Assembly (NCBI RefSeq): GCF_030816485.1
Contig: NZ_JAUSYC010000002.1
Coordinates: 62,001-126,000 of the forward strand
DNA length: 64,000 nucleotides
Origin: Arthrobacter sp. B1I2
GTDB taxonomy: Bacteria > Actinomycetota > Actinomycetes > Actinomycetales > Micrococcaceae
Direction: 5' to 3'
Below are positions 24,923-34,310 of the stretch, piece by piece. The stretch's first letter is position 1. Each line of letters begins with the position of its first letter. The notes beneath the pieces were generated by a model. The model saw only the letters and a program-made list of their open reading frames with translations, searched no databases and had not been told where the DNA came from. The position numbers and the translations under genes are program-made.

Positions 24923-26275
24923 TTAGCGGACGGAGCGGATACGGAGGACGACCAGGCCGCCTAGGATCGTGCACGCGGCGGCTATGACGTACAGCAGGAG
25001 GTAGTTCTTTTCCCCTGAGGCGCTCACCCCGACAGCGAGGAACAGCGGGGCGATAAGCGGCGCGATCGACTGGGGGATGGAGGTGGCAAACCCTGTGATG
25101 CCCATGAATCGTCCCGCGTCCGTATCCCGTTCGGGAAGGACGTCCAGGAGAAGGGCCTGGTCCACTGCGGAGAACGCGCCGATTCCAAGGGATCCAAGGA
25201 GGGAGCCGACCACGAGCATTGGCATGTCGGTGGCGAACGCCATGACAATCGCGCCGGCGCCAAAGATGATGCCGGAACCGAAGATAAAGGCGCGCCTGCG
25301 CCGCAGTTTGTCCGAGATGAAGCCGCCGCCGATGGCACCGGCGGTCGTGGCGAGGATCCCGGCCATGGAGAGAATGGCGATGATGCCCGCCACCTCGGTG
25401 ACGCTGACCCCGAGGCGTGAAGCGAAGAAGAACGCGGTGAACGTGGTGTTCAGGGTCAGGCCAAAGTAGAACAGGAAGCGCCCCAGCCAGTTCCAGGAGA
25501 AGTCGGGGTACTGCTTCGGGTTGTAAAGATATTTCCGGAGCAAACCGCCCAGGTTGAGCTTTTCCTCGAAGGTGTTGCCCCGGCTGTCCTTTTCGTGCAC
25601 CAGGAGAACGAACAGGAGGGTCAAGAGTACGCCGATGGCTCCGGGAACAAGGAAGAGCAGCAGGTTGTTGGTGGTGAAGCTGCCGGCGAGGACCACGCCG
25701 ACGACGGGTGCCACCTGGGTGGCAAAGCCGGTAAGGCCGGCAACCTTGCCGCGTTGGCTCTCCGGCAGGCGGTCAGCAGTGGAAATCTGCAGGTTGCTCA
25801 GTACCTGGCCCCAGCCAAGCTGGGCGAGGATCCATCCTGCTCCCAATACAAGTACGTTGGGGGCAACGGCCATGACAACCAGGGAGATGACTCCGAGGAT
25901 CGTGCCGCCGATCATGAAGGGGCGGCGGCGGCCGAGCCGGGTACGGGTCCGGTCACTTGCTACCCCCAAGAATGGGGCGGTGAGCATGACGGCGAAAGCA
26001 CCTGCACCGGTGATGTAGCCGAGGTATTCCTCCCGTCCCGGTGCCAGCTGGCTCAGCCGGATGGCCAGGGAAATGGCCAATGGCGTGATGAAGGCGACGA
26101 ACACGCCGAACTGGGCGAGCACCATCAACCAGATGTATTTCTTGCCAACGGGAGTTAACCGCTCTGCCGATGGTGTCGCTGCAGCCTCAGGGGACTCCGG
26201 GAAGACATCCAGCTGGGGGAGAGGGTGAGGCAAAGGTGCGTCGGAATGCGCGGTGTTGCCTATTGGAGAATTCAT
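24923..26275 (-). CDS. MFS glycoside transporter
   Basis: The 450-residue permease has a 45-residue hydrophilic N-terminus and then 12 predicted helices. The loop 2-3 motif appears as 'APFLGVASDRTRTRLGRRRPFMIGG', and its second-half echo as 'GGGFISDKLRRRRAF'. The RTRTRLGRRRPF form resembles the sucrose/glycoside-H+ symporter (SLC45/GPH-like) group. It is the first gene of the arm-1 operon, with GGAG before ATG 26275, and is directly downstream of a LacI-type operator. It probably imports intact rhamnosyl-glycosides for the cytoplasmic GH78 and GH3 enzymes. Confidence 0.85.
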   Translation of the reverse strand: MNSPIGNTAHSDAPLPHPLPQLDVFPESPEAAATPSAERLTPVGKKYIWLMVLAQFGVFVAFITPLAISLAIRLSQLAPGREEYLGYITGAGAFAVMLTAPFLGVASDRTRTRLGRRRPFMIGGTILGVISLVVMAVAPNVLVLGAGWILAQLGWGQVLSNLQISTADRLPESQRGKVAGLTGFATQVAPVVGVVLAGSFTTNNLLLFLVPGAIGVLLTLLFVLLVHEKDSRGNTFEEKLNLGGLLRKYLYNPKQYPDFSWNWLGRFLFYFGLTLNTTFTAFFFASRLGVSVTEVAGIIAILSMAGILATTAGAIGGGFISDKLRRRRAFIFGSGIIFGAGAIVMAFATDMPMLVVGSLLGSLGIGAFSAVDQALLLDVLPERDTDAGRFMGITGFATSIPQSIAPLIAPLFLAVGVSASGEKNYLLLYVIAAACTILGGLVVLRIRSVR

Positions 26276-26316
26276 TATGTGACTCCGTTGTCGATGCGAA
26301 GAAGGTGATGCGTATC

Positions 26317-26332
26317 GCTAGCGCGGGCTAGC
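26317..26332. promoter_or_regulatory. LacI-type operator, arm 1
   Basis: GCTAGCGCGGGCTAGC is a near-perfect palindrome with the central CG expected of LacI-family sites. It sits 42 bases before the MFS start and 52 bases before lacI. Fourteen of its first 15 bases match the site at 27566. Confidence 0.7.
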
Positions 26333-26354
26333 TCGATCGATGGTACCCGAGCAA

Positions 26355-26370
26355 ACTAGCGCGCGCAAGG
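26355..26370. promoter_or_regulatory. second LacI-type half-operator, in the lacI leader
   Basis: ACTAGCGCGCGCAAGG matches the main operator at 12 of 16 positions, strongest in its left half. It ends 13 bases before the lacI start. This position would allow autorepression, possibly with looping to 26317. Confidence 0.45.
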
Positions 26371-26383
26371 TAGTATTGGCGAT

Positions 26384-27382
26384 ATGGGCGTAGAGGCTAA
26401 GAATCGGCGAGTGACAGCGGCGGATGTGGCGAGGTCGTTGGGCATTTCCAGGGCGACGGTGGGCTTTGTCCTCAACAACACGCGGGGCCAGACAATCTCT
26501 GAGGGAACGCGGCAGCGGGTCTTTGCTGAGGCGGAGCGCCTTGGCTACCGGCCGCATAGTGCGGCCCAGGCCCTCGCGCGGGGGCGCAGCAAAATTATCC
26601 TGCTGGCGCTGCCCGACTGGCCGGTCGAGCACACTTTGGGCCAGCATATTGCAGAAGCTTCCAGAGTCCTGGAGGAGGCCGGCTATTCCCTGGTGACGTA
26701 TACGCTGCACGAGAGCGAAACAGTCAGGCCTCTCTGGGAAGTCCTTGACCCCGACGTGGTGATGGGCCTGCTCCCGTTTTCCGAACGCGATCTCACCTCG
26801 ATGCGGGCCAGCGGTATCTCCGCGATCATTCCCGACCCGTCGTCCGAGCCGGCATCGTGGGAAACGGGGCCGAGTATCATCGCGGGGCCCGAGCTTCAAG
26901 TGCAGCACCTTGCCGGTTTGGGGCATCGCAGGGTCGCCTTCGCGGCCCCGGATGATGCCCGCCTGGCACGCATCATCGAAGCCCGGTTCGCGGTAGTCAA
27001 GGACTGCGCGGCAAAGCTGGGCCTGACAGCACCGGGCCACCGCTACATCAGTTTGCATGATTCATCGGCGCAGCTGGCCCTCAAAGAGTGGCTGGCAGCC
27101 GGCATTACCGGCGTGGTTGCCTATAACGACGAAACTGCCGCAGCCGTCGTCGCCGCCGCCATCCGGGAGAACGTCGCCGTGCCGGGCGATCTGGCCGTCG
27201 TCGGCCATGATGACAATCCCTGGGCCGAGCTCTTCGTCCCTAGCCTCTCCAGCATAAGGTTCGACATAGAAGGGTTGGGCCGTCAAATCGCCATGAATGC
27301 CCTGGCTGCCGTCGACGGACGGGTCACACCCGCCGAGGACCCCACACCCATTGCCACCCTCGTTCGACGCGAATCCACCTGA
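26384..27382 (+). CDS. LacI-family transcriptional regulator
   Basis: The 332-residue protein has the N-terminal LacI helix-turn-helix 'VTAADVARSLGISRATVGFVLNN' (about 10-32) and the hinge 'YRPHSAAQALARGRSKII'. The periplasmic-binding-protein-like sensor domain follows, ending 'VVGHDDNPWAELFVPSLSSIRFD'. The inducer is expected to be a sugar freed from the glycoside, such as rhamnose, glucose or a disaccharide. It is divergent from the MFS-GH78-GH3-SDR operon and upstream of the GH3-GH78-esterase operon, with matching operators before both. It is therefore the likely common repressor. Confidence 0.9.
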   Translation: MGVEAKNRRVTAADVARSLGISRATVGFVLNNTRGQTISEGTRQRVFAEAERLGYRPHSAAQALARGRSKIILLALPDWPVEHTLGQHIAEASRVLEEAGYSLVTYTLHESETVRPLWEVLDPDVVMGLLPFSERDLTSMRASGISAIIPDPSSEPASWETGPSIIAGPELQVQHLAGLGHRRVAFAAPDDARLARIIEARFAVVKDCAAKLGLTAPGHRYISLHDSSAQLALKEWLAAGITGVVAYNDETAAAVVAAAIRENVAVPGDLAVVGHDDNPWAELFVPSLSSIRFDIEGLGRQIAMNALAAVDGRVTPAEDPTPIATLVRREST

Positions 27383-27565
27383 CCGCGGGAGTCATCGACC
27401 GACAACCCGCTCACGGCGCACTGACATCTCTTCCGCCTGGCGCGTCCGGCACTCGCCCATCGCCTGCGGGATGCCATGAGACTGACATCATGGGCTATGT
27501 CCCCGGCCGAGAAAGCTTCATGCGTTCTGCCGCTGGTCGGCAGAACACACACTCTTTACGTCTTG

Positions 27566-27581
27566 GCTAGCGCGTGCTAGT
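27566..27581. promoter_or_regulatory. LacI-type operator, arm 2
   Basis: GCTAGCGCGTGCTAGT is nearly identical to the arm-1 operator. It is the only such site before the second glycosidase operon and lies 573 bases upstream of its first gene. This places both arms under one regulator. Confidence 0.7.
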
Positions 27582-28153
27582 CTTCCGAGCACAGGAAAAC
27601 CGCGTACCCGCGGTCCGGACGACATCGGAGTCTTGCATGCCCACTTACAGACATCGCGCCAGAGGTGATCTCTGCCGGGAGCGGCCGGCGCGTGACGAAC
27701 TCCCATCCGTTGCAGGCGCCGGGGACACTCGCCTGACACGGGCTGAGGGTCGACAGGCTGAACCATCCGACTGATACCGCTAACCATGTCCCGACTGCAG
27801 TTGGAGGGCCCCGGTCCCGACGGGACCGCCAAATCAGCTATGAGCTCGAGGTGCTTCCTCCTCTGATCCGAACCCGCCACTCGGCGCGGTGGTCGAATGG
27901 TTCATCTCAGGAATCCGCGGACTTAGCCCGGCCGGCCGGGCTGCCGCTGAGCAAAATCGCCCGTCCCCCGAGCCGGGCTCACCCCCGCTTCAGTAACCAT
28001 TGATACCCCTTCGACCAAATCACCACCGGAAGCTGAACCCGGGATCCGGCATTCTTAGCGTCCAACTACCCGCAGGCGCCACCGTCGGCGTGCATCGCTT
28101 TCCCTCTATGACAACCTCGCTGACGCATCACAGCCTCCAATTAGGACATCTCT
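27582..28153 (+). other. long gene-free leader before the second GH3 gene
   Basis: About 570 bases follow the arm-2 operator before the GH3 start. I see no convincing gene here and no clear terminator. Small GC-rich complementary stretches occur, for example GGTCCC/GGGACC around 27812-27826. It may be a long untranslated leader or hold a second promoter near the gene. Confidence 0.4.
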
Positions 28154-30502
28154 ATGACTGATATTCCCGCACTGGTCCAGCGCCTCGACCTGGAAGAGAA
28201 AATCGCCCAGCTCCACGGCATCACCATTTTCGATCTCTTAGACACAAACCCCAACGCAGAAGCGGCTACCACCATGACCCGCTTTGATCTGTCCAGGATC
28301 ACCCAACTTCGCCCTCACGGTGTCGGCCATGTATCCCTCACTTGGCTGCTGAACCCCTCCTTTGGGGGTCTCAAACAGGACCTAGCGGAGCTTCAGGAAC
28401 ACGCCAGGCAAACCAGCCCCTTTGGGATAGGCGCCTTGATCCACGGAGAAGGCGTGAACGGATTCCTGCACGCCCAAGGCTTCCAATTCCCCACGGCATG
28501 GGCGCAGGCAACCACCTGGGAACCTGAGCTTGTTGGTCAAGTCGGCTCCATGGTGGGAGGGCAAATGCGCGCTGCCGGGGTCCATCTGGCATTCGCTCCC
28601 GTCCTGGACGTCGCAAGGGACCCCCGCTGGGGCCGCGTTCACGAAACTTACGGCGAAGACCCTGAACTCATTGCACAGATCGGGACCGCCTACATCCGGG
28701 GGGTACAAGGACAACATAACGACTCCGGTGTGCTCTGTGCCGCCAAGCATTTTGTGGGTTACGGAGCATCCGAAGGCGCCCTTAATCAGGCAATGGCATC
28801 CTTGGGCCGGCGGACCATCGCAGATGTCTACGCGGAGCCCTTCCGCCGCGCCATCACTGAGGCAGGCCTCTCATTGGTCATGAACTCCTACAACGAGATT
28901 GACGGGACCCCCTCCGTTGCCGATTCATGGCTGCTCACCGACTTCCTCCGCGGACAGCTCGGCTTCAGCGGCCTTGTCGTGAGCGACTACGATGCCGTCA
29001 GCATGCTATTGAAGACGTACCACACCGCCGCAACCGCCGGCCAAGCGGCAGCTCAGGCATTGACAGCCGGGCTCGACGTCGAACTCCCAGGCAACGAAAC
29101 ATTCGGGTCCCTGCGCGATGAAATCGCCAGTGGCCGTCTGGCCGAACACGTCCTGGACACCGCCGTCGAACGTGTCCTGACACTCAAAGCCCGACTCGGG
29201 CTGATCCCGGATATGACACCACGGCCCAAACTCCAGCCAGCCCGGGACCCTCAGCCCAAGGACGCCGCGGCCCTGACACGCACGATCGCCGACAAGAGCA
29301 TCGTGTTGCTGGACAACGACGGAACACTCCCGCTTAACCCGGCACGCCGGATCGCTGTCGTCGGTGAACTGGCCGATGAAATCCGCATCAACTTCGGGGC
29401 TTACACGGCGGTCGCCAACGAAGAGCAACCCTTGGGCATCATGCAGATCATGTCCGGCAAAGTCCGCGGAATCGACCCCGCAAACGCCATCTTCACCGAT
29501 CTCTTCCAAACCCGCCTGCCTGGCATCGAGCCGGTATTCGAGGCACGCGCCCGCGAAATCCACCCTGAAACGCCCACGATTATCGACGCTATCCGGAAGG
29601 CGTCCCCGGGAGCGGGCTACCACCCGGTCGGCAGTGTTCACCAGGACGCCGCGCCCATCAACGAGGATGAGCTTGCCCTCAGCCTCGAGGATGTGGATAC
29701 CGTGGTCGCAGTGGTCGGTGAGCGCACCGGATGGGTCGGCAACCACACAGCAGGGGAGGGACGCACCAGCGCCCTGGTTTCCCTGCCGGGCAACCAAGAA
29801 CAGCTGATCCAGGCCCTCTCCCGGCTCGGCAAAAAAGTCGTCACTATAGTCATCACTGGCAGGCCGCTGCTCCTCGAAGCCGTCGTCACCTCGTCAGCCG
29901 CGACCATCATCGCCCCACTGCTCGGTGAACATGCAGGGCCAGCCCTGGCCGACGTCGTATTCGGCAACACCAACCCCAGCGGAAAGCTGCCCTCCAGCTT
30001 CCCCCGGCACCTCGGCCAGTTACCCCTCTATCACGGACACAAGTACGGCAGCGGCTACGACCACCCCACCGGCACCCGCCACGGGTACACGGATCTGCCC
30101 GAGAACTCACCACTGTTCGCTTTCGGCCACGGACTGAGCTACACCACTTTCGAGACAACACTCGAAGAAGTAACGGCAAGAGCTGATGAACTTACGGTCC
30201 GTGCCACGGTACACAACACCGGCGCCACCAGCGGAGACACCGTCTTGCAGGTCTATGCCCGCGACGAGGCCGCAGTCATCGTCCGGCCGGTACGACAGCT
30301 CGTCGCCTTCCAGAGGGTATCCCTGGCCGCCGGAGAACAACAGACCCTCAAATTCGCAGTCCCTCTCACCCGGCTCGCCTACAGCATCTCGGAAGACCAT
30401 CGAATGCTCGAAGCCGGGGACCTGACTGTCATGGTGGGCTTCGCCAGCGATGACGTTCGCGCTGAAAAGACCATTCAGAATGCGCAGGTAGTCGCGGGCT
30501 AA
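28154..30502 (+). CDS. GH3 beta-glucosidase (arm 2)
   Basis: This 782-residue GH3 enzyme has 'GALIHGEGVNGF' (93-104), 'AAKHFVGYGASEGALN' (Lys198-His199) and the nucleophile Asp278 in 'GLVVSDYDAVSML'. The sandwich domain follows, then a C-terminal fibronectin-III-like domain after 'FAFGHGLSYTTF'. There is no signal peptide. It belongs to the barrel subtype with HGEG, unlike the arm-1 enzyme with TDGPHG, so the two are not recent duplicates and probably differ in linkage or aglycone preference. AGGA lies 9 bases ahead of ATG 28154. First gene of the arm-2 operon. Confidence 0.9.
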   Translation: MTDIPALVQRLDLEEKIAQLHGITIFDLLDTNPNAEAATTMTRFDLSRITQLRPHGVGHVSLTWLLNPSFGGLKQDLAELQEHARQTSPFGIGALIHGEGVNGFLHAQGFQFPTAWAQATTWEPELVGQVGSMVGGQMRAAGVHLAFAPVLDVARDPRWGRVHETYGEDPELIAQIGTAYIRGVQGQHNDSGVLCAAKHFVGYGASEGALNQAMASLGRRTIADVYAEPFRRAITEAGLSLVMNSYNEIDGTPSVADSWLLTDFLRGQLGFSGLVVSDYDAVSMLLKTYHTAATAGQAAAQALTAGLDVELPGNETFGSLRDEIASGRLAEHVLDTAVERVLTLKARLGLIPDMTPRPKLQPARDPQPKDAAALTRTIADKSIVLLDNDGTLPLNPARRIAVVGELADEIRINFGAYTAVANEEQPLGIMQIMSGKVRGIDPANAIFTDLFQTRLPGIEPVFEARAREIHPETPTIIDAIRKASPGAGYHPVGSVHQDAAPINEDELALSLEDVDTVVAVVGERTGWVGNHTAGEGRTSALVSLPGNQEQLIQALSRLGKKVVTIVITGRPLLLEAVVTSSAATIIAPLLGEHAGPALADVVFGNTNPSGKLPSSFPRHLGQLPLYHGHKYGSGYDHPTGTRHGYTDLPENSPLFAFGHGLSYTTFETTLEEVTARADELTVRATVHNTGATSGDTVLQVYARDEAAVIVRPVRQLVAFQRVSLAAGEQQTLKFAVPLTRLAYSISEDHRMLEAGDLTVMVGFASDDVRAEKTIQNAQVVAG

Positions 30503-30543
30503 AGTGAACGACTGCGACACCCATCCCAAAAGAGCGACCCTTA

Positions 30544-30578
30544 GGAGCGGGGTGGATCCAGGAGTGCCGCCCCGCTCC
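30544..30578 (+). terminator. hairpin between GH3 and GH78 (possible attenuator)
   Basis: GGAGCGGGG (30544-30552) pairs with CCCCGCTCC (30570-30578) and can extend inward with a wobble pair. No T tract follows, so it is a weak terminator or an mRNA-processing/stability hairpin between arm-2 genes. Confidence 0.45.
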
Positions 30579-30729
30579 CCGTCGAGGACGGCGCGACGGT
30601 CGTCGCCAACTTCTCCACTACCCGAAAAAATGGCTCAACCGTTGTTTGGCCGCGGCCAGGTCGTATGCCATTGAGACGGGGCCAATTCCTGAATTCACCC
30701 ATGACTCCACAGACTGCAGAAAGACTTCC

Positions 30730-33060
30730 TTGACTGCCAAGACTAATACCACCGTCCAGGACCTCCTTGCGAAGGCCGCCTGGATCCAGGCCGCTGAAGA
30801 CACTATCCCTCCAGCGGGCGCACGCCCGGCTTACGAGTTCCGCACAAAATTCACACTTGACGAGGTGCCATGGCATGCCAGCCTGGCGGTAACGGCGCAC
30901 GGGATCTACGAAGCCTTTATCAACGGGTTTCGTGTTGGCGATGAGGAGCTGTCACCAGGTCTGAGCAGTTACGCCAAAACGCTCTACGTTCAGGACCACG
31001 AAGTCACAGGTCTGCTGAGCACGGGCCTGAACGAACTGCGCCTGGTGCTGAGTGATGGCTGGTTCCGTGGAAGGTGCGGACCCAGCCGGGTTCCCGATAA
31101 CTTCGGGACGCGTACCGCTCTTATCGCACAGCTTGAAGTTCAAACGTCAGCCGACGTCATCAGGATCGCTACAGGACCTGACTGGGAATACGGCACCGGC
31201 CCCATCACCGCGGCAGACCTCATGGACGGGCAGACCGTGGACTTCACGAGAGCCGGAAATATTGCATGGCAGCCTGTCAGGATCGCACGTGATTCGTTGA
31301 CCCTGGACCGGTCCCGGCTATCGTTTTCGCCGGCGCCACCCGTTCGGCGTGTTCAGGAGTACGCGCCCACGGCGATCACCAAGCTGCCCGGCGGCCGCCA
31401 GATTGTGGATTTCGGACAAAACCTTAACGGCTGGGTCAGGTTGTCCGCACTCGGCCCGGCTGGAACAAGGATCACTCTTACCCATGGTGAAGCCCTCGAC
31501 CGCACCGGTGACCTCACTACCGCACACCTGGCCTACACCCAATACCCGGACCCCAACCCGCTGCCCACCGGCCAGACCGACACTGTCATCTCCCGCGGGA
31601 ATTCCCGTGACGTGTTCGAACCACGCCACACCACCCACGGTTTCCGCTATGTTGCCGTCGACGGACTTCCCGAGGACCTCAACTCAACCGATATCGCTGC
31701 GATCCTCGTGCACACTGACCTGGCCCCTACCGGCACCTTCGATTGCAGCGACGAACTCCTCAACCAGCTTCACCGCATCGCAAAAGCCAGCTGGCGCGCC
31801 AACGCCTGCGATGTGCCCACTGACTGCCCCCAGCGGGAACGCTGGGGATATACCGGCGACTACCAAATTTTCGTCCGCAGCGCTGCCTTCCTCGACGATG
31901 TTTACGGGTTCTCCAGAAAGTGGCTGAAATCGCTGGCCGATGACCAGCTCGACAACGGCTGCATCACCAACGTCGCCCCCAACACGGGAGTGGTCGACAA
32001 CCCAGAAATCCCGCTTTCCTTTGACGGGTCCGCTGGCTGGGGCGACGCAGCCACCATCGTGCCCTGGCAGCTCTACGTAACCTACGGCGATGCCCGCGTC
32101 CTCAAAGAGAACTTCGACATGATGACCCGATGGGTGAACTACGCCGCCCGGATCGCCGCAACCCAACGCCACCAATCCCGCCAGGAAATCAGGCCCAACC
32201 CGGCACCCCATGAACGCTTCCTCTGGGACTCAGGCTTCCACTGGGGAGAATGGGCCGAGCCGGGAGGAGCCTTCGACTTTGCCGGGGACAAAGGCATCGT
32301 GGCCACCGCATACATGGCCCGCTCCTCCGACATTGTCTCTAGAGCCGCCGCCGTCCTCGGCCGAAACGACCTCGCCCACCACTACCGGGAACTTCACACC
32401 AATGCTGTTAACGCCTGGCGGACCGAGTACCTCACTGCGGAGGGCCACCTCACGGTGGAGTCACAGGCGAACTATGTGCGCGGATTCGCTTTCGGTCTGA
32501 TCCCAGCAAAGCTTGAGACCAACGCCGTCAATCGCCTCGTCGAACTCATCCGGAAAAAGGACACCCACCTGTCCACAGGCTTCCTCTCGACACCTTTCCT
32601 CCTGCCAGTACTGGCAGATCACGGCAGAACAGATACGGCATACGAGCTCCTCTTCCAGGACACGGCTCCCAGTTGGATGACCATGCTCAACAGGGGAGCA
32701 ACCACGATCTGGGAATCATGGGAAGGAATCAGCGAGGACGGGATCCCACATGAGTCGCTGAATCACTACTCCAAAGGAGCGGTAATCACGTTCCTGCACG
32801 AATACATCGCGGGTATCCGTCCCGACGAAAACTACCCCGGGTACGAGCAATTCAGCATCGAGCCCAAGCCCGGACACGGACTGAGGTGGGCGCGGGCCAC
32901 CATGCGCACCGCGCGCGGAACGATCACCAGCTCATGGCACATCCAGAACAGTACGTTCACTCTGGACGTGAGAGTTCCTGCCGGCTGCACCGCCCAGGTC
33001 GTCATGCCCTCCGGGACGCGGTACACGGTCGGGCACGGAAACCACACCTTTACGGAGTAG
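30730..33060 (+). CDS. GH78 alpha-L-rhamnosidase (arm 2)
   Basis: From TTG 30730 the product is 776 residues; the frame stays open to a TTG at 30646, so the start is uncertain. The domain order is as in GH78: 'SLAVTAHGIYEAFINGFRVGDEELSPGLSSY', 'IVDFGQNLNGWVRL', catalytic barrel with 'VPTDCPQRERWGYTGD', and 'GATTIWESWEG'. The acid motif is one residue shorter than in the arm-1 enzyme, placing it in another GH78 subgroup. It is cytoplasmic, without a signal peptide. It lies between GH3 and the esterase gene (3-base gap) and probably attacks a different rhamnosyl linkage or an acylated glycoside. Confidence 0.85.
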   Translation: MTAKTNTTVQDLLAKAAWIQAAEDTIPPAGARPAYEFRTKFTLDEVPWHASLAVTAHGIYEAFINGFRVGDEELSPGLSSYAKTLYVQDHEVTGLLSTGLNELRLVLSDGWFRGRCGPSRVPDNFGTRTALIAQLEVQTSADVIRIATGPDWEYGTGPITAADLMDGQTVDFTRAGNIAWQPVRIARDSLTLDRSRLSFSPAPPVRRVQEYAPTAITKLPGGRQIVDFGQNLNGWVRLSALGPAGTRITLTHGEALDRTGDLTTAHLAYTQYPDPNPLPTGQTDTVISRGNSRDVFEPRHTTHGFRYVAVDGLPEDLNSTDIAAILVHTDLAPTGTFDCSDELLNQLHRIAKASWRANACDVPTDCPQRERWGYTGDYQIFVRSAAFLDDVYGFSRKWLKSLADDQLDNGCITNVAPNTGVVDNPEIPLSFDGSAGWGDAATIVPWQLYVTYGDARVLKENFDMMTRWVNYAARIAATQRHQSRQEIRPNPAPHERFLWDSGFHWGEWAEPGGAFDFAGDKGIVATAYMARSSDIVSRAAAVLGRNDLAHHYRELHTNAVNAWRTEYLTAEGHLTVESQANYVRGFAFGLIPAKLETNAVNRLVELIRKKDTHLSTGFLSTPFLLPVLADHGRTDTAYELLFQDTAPSWMTMLNRGATTIWESWEGISEDGIPHESLNHYSKGAVITFLHEYIAGIRPDENYPGYEQFSIEPKPGHGLRWARATMRTARGTITSSWHIQNSTFTLDVRVPAGCTAQVVMPSGTRYTVGHGNHTFTE

Positions 33061-33063
33061 CAC

Positions 33064-33984
33064 ATGAAAACACTTACCTCACCCCGGCCTTCCCTGCACA
33101 GTCGCCTGATGCGCTCCATCCTGCTCCGCACCAAGAACACCAGCGACATCGCTGCTACCGTCGCTAAATATCAAGCGGAGGAAGTTGATGGCAGACCTGA
33201 CCCAACCCCCACCCGCTCGGCTCTATCAGGCCTGGCAGTAACACGGATGATGATTGCAGACACAGTCGTTTTCCGCTTGAGGCCCAAACGAAGGGAGCCG
33301 AGAAGGGCCGTTCTGTATTTTCACGGCGGCGGCTACATTGAAGACACATCGGTAGGCACTTGGACACTCGGCGCCCGAATGGTCAAGGACGCCGATGCCG
33401 AGGTGTGGATACCCGCCTACCGGTTGGCGCCCCGGCAAACGGCCGAAACAACAGTGGCTGTTGGGCATGCCATGTACGAAAAACTGATTTCCGTCTGGGC
33501 CCCTGCAGCCGTGACCGTGTCCGGCGATTCAGCCGGTGGCGGGCTTGCCCTGGCAACGGTGCAAGCGGCCGCCGCGTCAGGCCTGCCGATGCCCGCGATG
33601 CTCGGCATGTTCGCGCCTTGGGTTGACCTGACAATGTCCGACTGGCGCGAAGAGACCGCTGAAGATCCCATGCTGGACCTCCATAGGCTCCGACAGTCCG
33701 CGAAAGCCTACGCCGGTGCGCTGGCTCTTGACGATCCCCGCGTCAGCCCGTTGCACGGACGCCTTGCCGACCTCCCCTTTACCTGGATCACCGTTGGCGA
33801 CGACGATCTGCTCGTTCACCAAAACCGCCGTCTGCGGACGCGTCTTGCAGAAGAAGAAGTGCCCCATCAGTACCTCGAAGATCCGGGGATGCCCCATGTT
33901 CACATTTTGTTTCCCATACCTGAGGGACGCAAAGCTTTGAACGCCTTCCTGGAAACGCTGAAAGCACGCACCGGCGCCAGGTAG
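33064..33984 (+). CDS. HSL-family alpha/beta-hydrolase (esterase)
   Basis: The 306-residue hydrolase shows the hormone-sensitive-lipase group motif 'YFHGGGY' (oxyanion hole) and the nucleophile elbow 'SGDSAGGG'. The acidic residue is in 'EDPMLD' or 'DDLLVH', and the catalytic His in 'GMPHVHIL'. It starts 3 bases after the GH78 stop, so they are translationally coupled. In this operon it may deacylate rhamnosyl-glycosides or cleave an ester aglycone. Its substrate cannot be read directly. Confidence 0.82.
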   Translation: MKTLTSPRPSLHSRLMRSILLRTKNTSDIAATVAKYQAEEVDGRPDPTPTRSALSGLAVTRMMIADTVVFRLRPKRREPRRAVLYFHGGGYIEDTSVGTWTLGARMVKDADAEVWIPAYRLAPRQTAETTVAVGHAMYEKLISVWAPAAVTVSGDSAGGGLALATVQAAAASGLPMPAMLGMFAPWVDLTMSDWREETAEDPMLDLHRLRQSAKAYAGALALDDPRVSPLHGRLADLPFTWITVGDDDLLVHQNRRLRTRLAEEEVPHQYLEDPGMPHVHILFPIPEGRKALNAFLETLKARTGAR

Positions 33985-34236
33985 CGAAGCAGCAACGTTG
34001 GCATCAGAGCAGTGCGGTGTTCGATGGCACGCCGGGTCGCGGCGGCACCCTGTGTCTGGCCTTCCGGAGCTTGAACGTATCCCCTCTGTGAGTGGACGGC
34101 CGATCCGACGCCTCCTGCGGCAGCGGTCCAGGCAACAAGGGCCAAGGACATCGGGTCCACCACCGGCATCTGCAGCCACAGGCGGGAATTGATCAAAAGG
34201 ATCACTCCGGCCGACACCGTCGCGACAGTTGCCTGG

Positions 34237-34310
34237 TTACGCGGCTTGATGATGGCGAACGACACAAGACAGGGCCAGGGCGATGCCTTCCCGCTGTCGT
34301 TCCCTGATGA
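34237..34310 (-). pseudogene. fragment resembling a serine-recombinase linker (decayed)
   Basis: Read on the minus strand from the edge of the IS remnant, the frame gives FIRERQREGIALAL, like the 'IRERQREGIALAK' stretch of resolvases and invertases, and then drifts to a stop. The rest of the gene is missing; an IS end sits exactly at its 5' side. This is probably a recombinase interrupted by the IS and then decayed. The match is short, so this is tentative. The flanking stretch 33985-34236 has no intact gene. Confidence 0.35.

Noticed and set aside
33900..34265. 121-codon minus-strand frame after the esterase gene
   Set aside because: Has a hydrophobic stretch but no start signal, overlaps the esterase 3' end and lies in decayed DNA; not convincing as a gene.
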